Positions 1-4,633 of a DNA stretch of 5,074 nt are shown in pieces (position 1 is the first letter of the stretch; the number at the start of each line of letters is the position of its first letter). Origin of the DNA: Actinomycetales bacterium. Lineage in GTDB: Bacteria > Actinomycetota > Actinomycetes > Actinomycetales > Actinomycetaceae. The DNA is taken from contig JAAZBW010000478.1 in the NCBI GenBank assembly GCA_012513625.1, positions 1 to 5,074 of the forward strand. The letters run 5' to 3'. The translations under genes and the position numbers were made by a program. A model generated the notes under the pieces. The model made no database searches. It was given only the letters and a program-made list of their open reading frames with translations, and was not told the origin of the DNA.

Positions 1-383
1 GCCACGCCGTCTACGGCGGTGTCAACATCGTGATGCTGCTGATGGCGCGGGATCTGGGCGCCCTCGAGGCCCATGCGTCGGTGCTCGACGCGGGCGAGCA
101 GGGTCTGATGGTTCCGTTCTTGGCCGCCGGCCTGCTCGGTACCGTGCTCGGCTTCGTCCTGCTGGGTATCGCTGTGTGGCGCGTCGGCCTGGGGCCGCGC
201 TGGACAGGGCCGGCCATGATCGTCTGGGTGGTGGTGGAGTTCGTGGGCAGCAGCATGTCGCAGTGGGCTGGTTACGCCTCCGGTGTGTTGTACGCCGTCA
301 TCTTGGGGGCTCTTGCCCTCACGGTGCTGCGCTCCTCGCTTGGCCACTGGCAGAGCGCGATCGAGGCCGGAGCCCTCACCTGA
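1..383 (+). CDS. Multi-pass membrane protein, C-terminal part (5' end outside window)
   Basis: The reading frame is open from the left edge (first whole codon at base 3) to a TGA at 381-383, giving about 126 visible residues with no start that must be used, so the gene probably begins upstream. A GTG at 30 is only an internal possibility and has no clear ribosome binding site. The visible part has a short hydrophobic stretch (GGVNIVMLLMA), a polar loop containing EAHASVLDAGEQG, then three good membrane segments: around VPFLAAGLLGTVLGFVLLGI, TGPAMIVWVVVEFVGSS and YASGVLYAVILGALALTVL. It ends in a short polar tail after SLGHWQSA. I recognise no catalytic motif or named family. It resembles small uncharacterised actinobacterial integral membrane proteins with four or more helices, but that is inference. 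It is followed by a perfect hairpin 27 nt after the stop. Confidence 0.75.
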   Translation, partial: HAVYGGVNIVMLLMARDLGALEAHASVLDAGEQGLMVPFLAAGLLGTVLGFVLLGIAVWRVGLGPRWTGPAMIVWVVVEFVGSSMSQWAGYASGVLYAVILGALALTVLRSSLGHWQSAIEAGALT

Positions 384-410
384 TACCCGAGACTTTGCTG
401 ACCGGATCTC

Positions 411-449
411 GTCGACTGTGTGGCGAAGGTACTTCGCCACACAGTCGAC
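411..449. repeat. Perfect 18-bp inverted repeat with 3-nt loop (possible terminator or interspersed palindrome)
   Basis: Left arm GTCGACTGTGTGGCGAAG (411-428), loop GTA (429-431) and right arm CTTCGCCACACAGTCGAC (432-449) pair without a mismatch. The element lies 27 nt after the stop of the upstream membrane-protein gene and between that gene and a convergent gene remnant, a typical place for a two-way terminator. No proper U-tract follows on the plus strand (GGGGTTTTGCG comes next), so intrinsic termination would be weak. The right arm is also the first unit of the adjoining 34-bp direct repeat, which suggests a repeat-family element rather than a simple terminator. Confidence 0.85.
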
Positions 450-515
450 GGGGTTTTGCGAGGATTTTAACCACACAGTCGATGGGGGTTTTGCGGAAAC
501 TTAACCACACAGTCG
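437..515. repeat. 34-bp-period direct repeat with three CCACACAGTCG copies
   Basis: CCACACAGTCG occurs at 437-447, 471-481 and 505-515, exactly 34 bp apart. Copies two and three share the longer string TTAACCACACAGTCG (467-481 and 501-515). Between them GGGGTTTTGCG recurs at 450-460 and 485-495, one base out of phase because of a one-base length change in the G run. The units (437-470 and 471-504) are therefore similar throughout, not only at the core. A fourth, inverted copy of the core forms the left arm of the hairpin at 411. No coding signal spans the block. The function is unknown; it could be protein-binding sites, a REP-like interspersed element, or the remains of one. Confidence 0.85.
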
Positions 516-537
516 GCGAAAGGTTGGGGCTTGCGGT

Positions 538-704
538 CTACTTTCGGTCTACCAGCGCCAAGGCGGCCTCGAGAATCGCGTCCTCGTCAACCAGCACGTC
601 CAGCGCCGCGTCTCATCCACCACCAGCACCTCGGCCGGCCGCCGCGGCGCGAGCGGCTCCATGATCTCCGGCGCCCACCCCACCCGGCCGGAGGCGGGTG
701 AATC
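538..704 (-). pseudogene. Remnant of a TPP-dependent 2-oxoacid dehydrogenase E1 C-terminus (tentative)
   Basis: Reading the minus strand from 704, one frame gives GWAPEIMEPL then PAEVLVVDETRR (ends at 603). The -1/+1 frame gives DAALDVLVDEDAILEAALALVDRK in two parts (DAALDVLVDEDA, ILEAALALVDRK), ending at a TAG on 538-540. In the transketolase-like C-terminal domain of E1 or fused alpha-beta subunits, a VLVVDETRR-like strand is normally followed by a glycine-rich segment (GGVSE) and some 30-40 further residues, and the protein ends in a PLG-DAA-xVLxxEExIxxAA-like helix. Here the two pieces are joined directly, as if that middle section had been deleted and the frame lost. The upstream side is cut by a TGA at 705-707. 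The family assignment comes from remembered motif resemblance only. The alternative is chance open sequence in GC-rich DNA. Confidence 0.42.
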
Positions 705-731
705 TCACATGAACGATCGCTGCACGCGCAG

Positions 732-746
732 TAAACTCGACTGTTG
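732..746 (+). promoter_or_regulatory. Putative -10 element for a leaderless transcript
   Basis: TAAACT at 732-737 fits the actinobacterial -10 pattern TANNNT. Eight bases separate it from the GTG at 746, so transcription would start at or next to the first base of the start codon. No Shine-Dalgarno-like sequence lies before that GTG or before the in-frame ATG at 758, which agrees with leaderless initiation. No convincing -35 is present (ATGAAC at 709-714 matches only half of TTGACA). Confidence 0.45.
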
Positions 747-2665
747 TGATCGCGCAGATGGTGCGGGGGCTCGCCGTTGCGTTGCTCCTGACTCTCGGAC
801 TTGAGGTGGTCCATGGGCTGCAGAGCCCGTGGTCCGGCCCTGTCGAGCGCCTGCTCGGGCTGGAACCGGCGCTGCTCGCGATCGGCGTGCTGCTGGTGTG
901 GGCATTCATCGTGTTCCTGCACGCGCTCACGAACCGCTTCTGGCTGGCCGCCGGAATAGTCACGTCCGCGGCCGCCGTGATCGCGATCGCGGACTTTCTC
1001 AAACTCGAGTTCCGCGGCGAACCCCTCTTCCTGACGGATGCCGCCTACCTCTCCGAGGTGGGCTTCCTCATCGAGAACGTGGGCGCGGGCACGTCCATCG
1101 CGCTGCTCTCGCTCCTACTCGCCGCTCCCCTGCTCGGCTGGGCGATCGCGCGCTCACCGTTCGTCAGGAATCTTCGACGACGACGACGCCCACCGGCCGA
1201 GACGCCTGCCCCCACCCGTGGGCGGAGGGCGGCATGGCTGCGGGTGGCATCGGGTGCGGCGGCGCTGACCGTGATCCTGACCGCAGGCACTTTCAACTGG
1301 CCGGGCAGTCCGGCCCGCGCCCTGTACGAGGCGGCGGGCGCCACCTGGCGTCCGTGGAACCAACTGCAGAACTATGAGGACAACGGCGTCATCGCGGGCC
1401 TGCTCTACACGCTGCCGGCGAGCGCCATGGATGAGCCGGAGGGCTACACCGAGGCCGCCATGGACGAGCTGGTGGAACGCTACTCGGAGCGGGCGGCGGA
1501 ACTGAACGCGGAACGCGACGAGGCGGCGCTCGCGGACACCAACATCGTGGTGGTCCTTTCCGAAACCCTTTCCGACCCACTCAGGCTGCCGGACATCACG
1601 GCGGAGGAGGACCCGATCCCCTTCCTGCGGGAGCTGATGGCCTCACATCCCTCGGGCACGCTGGTCTCCTCCGGCTACGGCGGCGGCACCGCGAACATGG
1701 AGTTCGAGGTCCTCACCGGCATGGCGGTTTCCAACATGCAGGCGCAGGTGGACAGTCCGTTCCAGTCGGTGGTGGCAAACGAGGAGAGCTTCCCCAGCCA
1801 TCTTGTGACCCTGGGCGCCCCGGAACGCGAGGCCATCGCGATCCATCCCTACGAGGCGAAGTTCTACCGTCGGTGGGAGGTCTACCCGGCCCTCGGATTC
1901 GAGCGGTGGGCGTTCCGTGAGGACCTCCCGCATCTGGGAAAGCTCCCCGGGGATCGGCACGTCTCGGACTCCGCGCTCTTCGAGGAGGTCCTGCGGGAGC
2001 TCAGGGCCTCCGAGGGGCCGATGTTCGTGAACGCGGTTTCGATGCAGAACCACAGTCCGCAGCAGGGGCTGGCAGACCCCATCGCGGTGAATGGCCCCCT
2101 CAGTGCTGCACAGGCCGAGACTGCCGGTCAGTACCTGCGCGGCCTCAAACACTCGGATGATGCGCTCCGCGAGTTGGTGGACGATCTCGCCGAGCTGGAC
2201 GAGCGCACCATCGTGCTCCTGTATGGAGACCACCTGCCCTCGACGTGGCCCCGCGAGATCCTCGATGCTGGCGGAGACCTGGCCCGGTACGAGACCCCGT
2301 GGGTGGTGTTCGCGAACTTCCCGCTCGTGGAGGTGGCGAGCCCGGACCCCATCGGCGCGAACCAGCTGATGAACCAGGTGCTGGATGCCGCGGCCGCGCC
2401 GCATACCCCGTGGACCGCGCTGCTGCATGACGTGGCGGGCGAACTGCCCGTCATGGAGCGCACGGCGTGGCTGGATGCGCGCGGGCGGGTGGTCTCCGCG
2501 GAGAACCTCACGGGGCGGGCGCTGGACCTGCTCGCGGACTACCAGCTGGCGCAGTTCGACCTCGTCTCGGGCGAGGGCTGGGCCACGGAGACACTGCTCG
2601 CCCCGGCTGAGCAGGCCACCGCGGGACCGACCACCCCCGCAGCGGCGCAACCGGAGCGTCTCTAG
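746..2665 (+). CDS. LTA synthase family protein (membrane phosphoglycerol transferase, sulfatase fold)
   Basis: The 639-residue product has five hydrophobic segments (about residues 5-25, 40-62, 65-88, 114-135, 163-182) and then a large extracellular domain. FRGEPLFLTD (89-98) and WNQLQNYEDNG (204-214) are typical of the LtaS family. The catalytic set is complete: E273 (LSETLSDP), T315 as likely nucleophile (GGGTANMEFEVLTG), H436 (MQNHSP) and D495-H496 (LYGDHLP). Their spacing closely follows E255, T300, H416, D475 and H476 of Staphylococcus aureus LtaS. The family moves glycerol-phosphate from phosphatidylglycerol to a growing lipoteichoic acid or related lipoglycan on the outer membrane face, using Mn2+. 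Substrate here is inferred. An Arg-rich cytoplasmic loop (RRRRR, 144-148) separates membrane segments 4 and 5. Start GTG 746 is chosen because it suits a leaderless mRNA; ATG 758 is the alternative. No teichoic-acid partner gene is adjacent. Confidence 0.9.
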   Translation: MIAQMVRGLAVALLLTLGLEVVHGLQSPWSGPVERLLGLEPALLAIGVLLVWAFIVFLHALTNRFWLAAGIVTSAAAVIAIADFLKLEFRGEPLFLTDAAYLSEVGFLIENVGAGTSIALLSLLLAAPLLGWAIARSPFVRNLRRRRRPPAETPAPTRGRRAAWLRVASGAAALTVILTAGTFNWPGSPARALYEAAGATWRPWNQLQNYEDNGVIAGLLYTLPASAMDEPEGYTEAAMDELVERYSERAAELNAERDEAALADTNIVVVLSETLSDPLRLPDITAEEDPIPFLRELMASHPSGTLVSSGYGGGTANMEFEVLTGMAVSNMQAQVDSPFQSVVANEESFPSHLVTLGAPEREAIAIHPYEAKFYRRWEVYPALGFERWAFREDLPHLGKLPGDRHVSDSALFEEVLRELRASEGPMFVNAVSMQNHSPQQGLADPIAVNGPLSAAQAETAGQYLRGLKHSDDALRELVDDLAELDERTIVLLYGDHLPSTWPREILDAGGDLARYETPWVVFANFPLVEVASPDPIGANQLMNQVLDAAAAPHTPWTALLHDVAGELPVMERTAWLDARGRVVSAENLTGRALDLLADYQLAQFDLVSGEGWATETLLAPAEQATAGPTTPAAAQPERL

Positions 2666-3204
2666 GATTCGCCGGCCACGCCTCCCCGCGTTACCCCGCG
2701 GACGATCTGGGAAACCGCCTGCTGTGTGAGCCCGAACTGCTCGGCGATCTCACGCTGCGTGGTGCCGGATTCGGCCAGCTGACGGATCTCACGCACCTCG
2801 CGCTGCGCGCGTTCCACCTCCACGGGATCGCGGCCGCGGAGCCGCCCCACCATGATCGAGTCCACCGTCCAGCGCGAGATCCCGTAGGACTCCGCCACGG
2901 CCACCCGCTTCTCCCCGGCCGCCACGCGGCTGCGGATCTCGGCCACGTCGTCCGTGGTGAGGGGTGGCCTACTCCCGCGGATGCCTCCCTCGGGAGCCTG
3001 CGCCGTGCCGCCGCTCGAGCTCCGGGCCTTTCGTGGCGGTGGCTCGGCGATGGGCCCGCCCGCATCCGCCCGGGTCTTCCCGCGCACGATCGCGGAGACT
3101 GCCGTCTGTGTGATCCCGAAATCCTCTGACAACGTCTTCTGCTTGGCGCCGTCCGCGTACCGCGTGCGGAGGTCCGCCACCTGCTTGTCCGTGAGTCGCG
3201 CCAT
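2662..3204 (-). CDS. Triple helix-turn-helix repeat protein
   Basis: This 180-residue protein is built from three copies of a roughly 42-residue HTH unit. Unit 1 (residues 4-45) has LTDKQVADLR and GITQTAVSAIVRGKT. Unit 2 (82-124) has LTTDDVAEIR and GISRWTVDSIMVGRL. Unit 3 (132-174) has EVREIRQLAE and GLTQQAVSQIVRGVT. Each reads as 'helix, turn with A-G/S-G, helix, G-(I/L)-(T/S) turn, recognition helix', like the homeodomain-type HTH units appended to some phage HNH endonucleases and resolvases. No nuclease, recombinase or ligand domain is present. A Pro/Ser/Gly-rich charged linker (46-80) separates unit 1 from the tightly spaced units 2 and 3. The ATG at 3202-3204 is preceded by GGCAGGGGCAC, a modest ribosome binding site, and an in-frame TAG lies further upstream. 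It probably binds DNA; target and role are unknown. Its stop overlaps that of the convergent LTA-synthase-like gene. Confidence 0.82.
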   Translation of the reverse strand: MARLTDKQVADLRTRYADGAKQKTLSEDFGITQTAVSAIVRGKTRADAGGPIAEPPPRKARSSSGGTAQAPEGGIRGSRPPLTTDDVAEIRSRVAAGEKRVAVAESYGISRWTVDSIMVGRLRGRDPVEVERAQREVREIRQLAESGTTQREIAEQFGLTQQAVSQIVRGVTRGGVAGES

Positions 3205-3357
3205 GTGCCCCTGCCTGCCCTTCCGCCTGCCGCTCCACCAGGAGCGCCTGCGCCGAATCTACCTCCGGCACAACGTGGCCGCTGATCGGGAACCGTGCAT
3301 CCGGACTGGTCGGCGCACCACGTGACCGGATCGTTACATAGCTCCGCACCAGACCGC

Positions 3358-3386
3358 TTGATTGTTCCCGTGATGAACCATACACT
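3358..3386 (+). promoter_or_regulatory. Sigma-70-type promoter of the repressor/transporter operon
   Basis: A -35 hexamer TTGATT (3358-3363) and a -10 hexamer TACACT (3381-3386) are separated by 17 bp, the optimal spacing. Transcription should begin near 3393, inside the first operator, leaving a leader of about 70 nt before the ATG at 3464. The match is good for GC-rich DNA, and its placement against the operators makes chance less likely. Confidence 0.7.
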
Positions 3387-3387
3387 C

Positions 3388-3419
3388 GTCGAAACGCTTC
3401 GACATCGAAACGCTTCGAT
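3388..3419. promoter_or_regulatory. Two abutting LacI-family operators
   Basis: GTCGAAACGCTTCGAC (3388-3403) and ATCGAAACGCTTCGAT (3404-3419) are two 16-bp near-palindromes placed end to end. They share the 14-bp core TCGAAACGCTTCGA. Each has a central CG flanked by AAA/CTT, as in many LacI/GalR operators (GAAACG-type half sites), with the same single mismatch pair next to the centre. They begin one base after the -10 hexamer and cover the predicted transcription start, so bound repressor should block initiation. The likely ligand is the LacI-family protein encoded just downstream (autoregulation), which is inference. Confidence 0.82.
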
Positions 3420-3448
3420 CGCGAAGCTGGCAGCGATGGCGCAGCTTC
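3412..3448 (+). promoter_or_regulatory. Leader region with two mutually exclusive stem-loops
   Basis: GCTTCG (3412-3417) pairs with CGAAGC (3422-3427) around a 4-base loop ATCG. GAAGCTG (3423-3429) pairs with CAGCTTC (3442-3448) around a 12-base loop, ending 4 bases before the ribosome binding site. Both stems need bases 3423-3427, so only one can form. In DNA, the first palindrome also overlaps the second operator and might act as an extra half-offset repressor site. No U-tract is present, so this is not a terminator. A regulatory role is speculative. Confidence 0.4.
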
Positions 3449-3452
3449 CACG

Positions 3453-3458
3453 AGGAGG
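3453..3458 (+). promoter_or_regulatory. Ribosome binding site fixing the repressor start
   Basis: A full AGGAGG ends 5 nt before the ATG at 3464. An in-frame GTG at 3458 lies within this motif and so is very unlikely to be the start. A further ATG at 3473 is too far away (14 nt). Confidence 0.85.
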
Positions 3459-3463
3459 TGGAG

Positions 3464-4624
3464 ATGGCAACGATGGTCGATGTTGCGCGCGACGCAGGGG
3501 TATCCCTCTCCACAGTCTCCTACGCCCTGTCCGGAGTGCGCCCGGTGTCCGAGGCCACCAAGCAGCGGATCAACGAGTCCATCCAACGCCTCGGATTCCG
3601 CCGGAATGCTGCGGCCGCCAGCCTGGCGAGCCGCCGGACCTACGTGCTCGCAATCCTCTACCCCTTCCTGAAGGACGGCATTCCCTCCACGGTGGCGGAC
3701 ATGATTGCCGCCGTGGAGAAAGAGGCCCAGCGCCACGGGTACGAAATCGTGATCTGGCCGCAGAGCGATCCGGAGGTGGTGGTCGAGATGGCGCTCGAGG
3801 GCAAGGCCGACGCGCTCATCGTCATGGAGGTCCTCATGGCGGATCGCCGCGTGGCCGAGCTGCGCGCCGCGGGCATCCCCGTCTCGCTCATCGGCCGGAC
3901 CGGAGATGACGTGGACATCTCCTTCGTGGACGTGGACTTCGCGGCCGCGGTGGCCGAAGCGGTCGCCCGTCTGGCCGATCTCGGCCACCGCCACATGGTC
4001 TTCATCAACCACTTCCACCGCCAGGAGGGCGCCCGATACGGCGCGGCGGTCCGCGCCTCCGAGGCATTCACCCGTGAGCTGGCGATCCGCGGGATCGAGG
4101 GGATCGAGGTCCAGGCGGAGGACAACCGCTCCGCCGGCGAGGAAGCCCTCGAGGAGATCCTCGAGCGGCACCCCAACACCACCGCACTGGTGATCATGAA
4201 CGAAAAGGCGGCCTTCGGCGTCACGGGCGCCGCGCCCCGCCGCGGCGTGGCCATTCCGGAGGACCTCTCGATCATCTCGATCGTCACGTCCACCGAAACC
4301 GCCGAGAACACCGGGGGTGGCCTCACCTCCCTCGACGTCCGCGGAGAGGAGATCGGCCACTTCGCCGCCGTCGCGCTCATGGAGTCGATCGGTGTCACGG
4401 CGTCGGACCGCACCCCACCGCCCACCGTCACCGATCGCGCCAAGGAGGACCCGACGTCGGACCGCACCCCACCGCCCCCGGTCACCGATCGCGCGGGAGA
4501 GGACCCGACGTCGGATCCCACCCCACCGCCGCGGCAGGCTCTGGTGCCGTGCGACTTCGTGGACCGCGGCTCGATCGCGCCCCCGCGAACCACCCCGAAC
4601 ATCACCATCTCCACCCAGAAATAG
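3464..4624 (+). CDS. LacI-family transcriptional repressor with Pro-rich C-terminal repeat insert
   Basis: The 386-residue product starts with a classic LacI HTH (MVDVARDAGVSLSTVSYALS, residues 4-23) and a hinge helix (NAAAASLASRRTY, 48-60). A periplasmic-binding-protein-like effector domain follows from about residue 60: LAILYP begins it, ADALIVMEVLM and IPVSLIGRTGDDVDISFVDVD lie mid-domain, and EKAAFGVTGAAPRRGVAIPE is the usual late segment. The family normally binds a sugar or sugar derivative that alters operator affinity. Two matching operators lie immediately upstream and a sugar-type binding-protein gene follows after 9 nt, so it is probably the autoregulated local repressor of that uptake operon; the sugar cannot be read from sequence. 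The normal terminal strand (RQALVPCDFVDRGSIAPP, 357-374) is split from the preceding helix (ALMESIGVTA) by about 43 residues of 18-residue repeat, unusual for the family. Confidence 0.93.
   Translation: MATMVDVARDAGVSLSTVSYALSGVRPVSEATKQRINESIQRLGFRRNAAAASLASRRTYVLAILYPFLKDGIPSTVADMIAAVEKEAQRHGYEIVIWPQSDPEVVVEMALEGKADALIVMEVLMADRRVAELRAAGIPVSLIGRTGDDVDISFVDVDFAAAVAEAVARLADLGHRHMVFINHFHRQEGARYGAAVRASEAFTRELAIRGIEGIEVQAEDNRSAGEEALEEILERHPNTTALVIMNEKAAFGVTGAAPRRGVAIPEDLSIISIVTSTETAENTGGGLTSLDVRGEEIGHFAAVALMESIGVTASDRTPPPTVTDRAKEDPTSDRTPPPPVTDRAGEDPTSDPTPPPRQALVPCDFVDRGSIAPPRTTPNITISTQK
4401..4530 (+). repeat. 54-bp in-frame minisatellite within the repressor gene
   Basis: Two full 54-bp units (4401-4454 and 4455-4508) differ at only 6 positions by eye and are followed by a partial third copy (from 4509, about 22 bp). 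Each begins CGTCGGA and includes CACCCCACCGCC and TCACCGATCGCGC. The period is 18 codons, so copy changes keep the frame. The encoded units are SDRTPPPTVTDRAKEDPT and SDRTPPPPVTDRAGEDPT, then SDPTPPP. The peptide is Pro-, Asp- and Thr-rich and probably unstructured. Copy number may vary between strains. Confidence 0.93.
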
Positions 4625-4628
4625 GAGG
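4623..4628 (+). promoter_or_regulatory. Ribosome binding site overlapping the repressor stop codon
   Basis: AGGAGG starts at the second base of the repressor's TAG stop (4622-4624) and ends 5 nt before the ATG at 4634. This fixes the start of the lipoprotein gene and implies one transcript, with the ribosome ending the repressor sitting on the next gene's initiation site. Confidence 0.9.
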
Positions 4629-4633
4629 AACCC

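Noticed and set aside
437..515. CRISPR array
   Set aside because: The conserved core is only 11-15 bp, the intervening sequences are themselves similar rather than unique, and there are just three copies and no cas gene.
176..664. Plus-strand open frame of 162 residues across the repeat region
   Set aside because: It overlaps the membrane-protein gene out of frame, runs through the hairpin and repeats, and has no recognisable protein character.
587..1002. Overlapping minus-strand frames of 129 and 111 residues before and into the LTA-synthase-like gene
   Set aside because: Low-complexity Arg/Ala/Gly composition, partly antisense to membrane segments; neither frame contains the whole E1-like remnant.
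1175..1186. (CGA)4 triplet run encoding Arg residues
   Set aside because: Too short to call a microsatellite; it fits a positively charged cytoplasmic loop between membrane segments.
1643..2650. 335-residue open frame on the minus strand inside the LTA-synthase-like gene
   Set aside because: Composition is typical of antisense GC-rich frames, and the plus strand carries all the catalytic motifs of a known family.
3335..3340. Minus-strand -10 (TATGTA) for the triple-HTH gene
   Set aside because: No acceptable -35 lies at the right distance and the element is about 130 bp from the start codon; support is too weak.
3458..3463. GTG at 3458 as start of the repressor
   Set aside because: Its first base is the last base of the AGGAGG motif, which is ideally spaced for the ATG at 3464.
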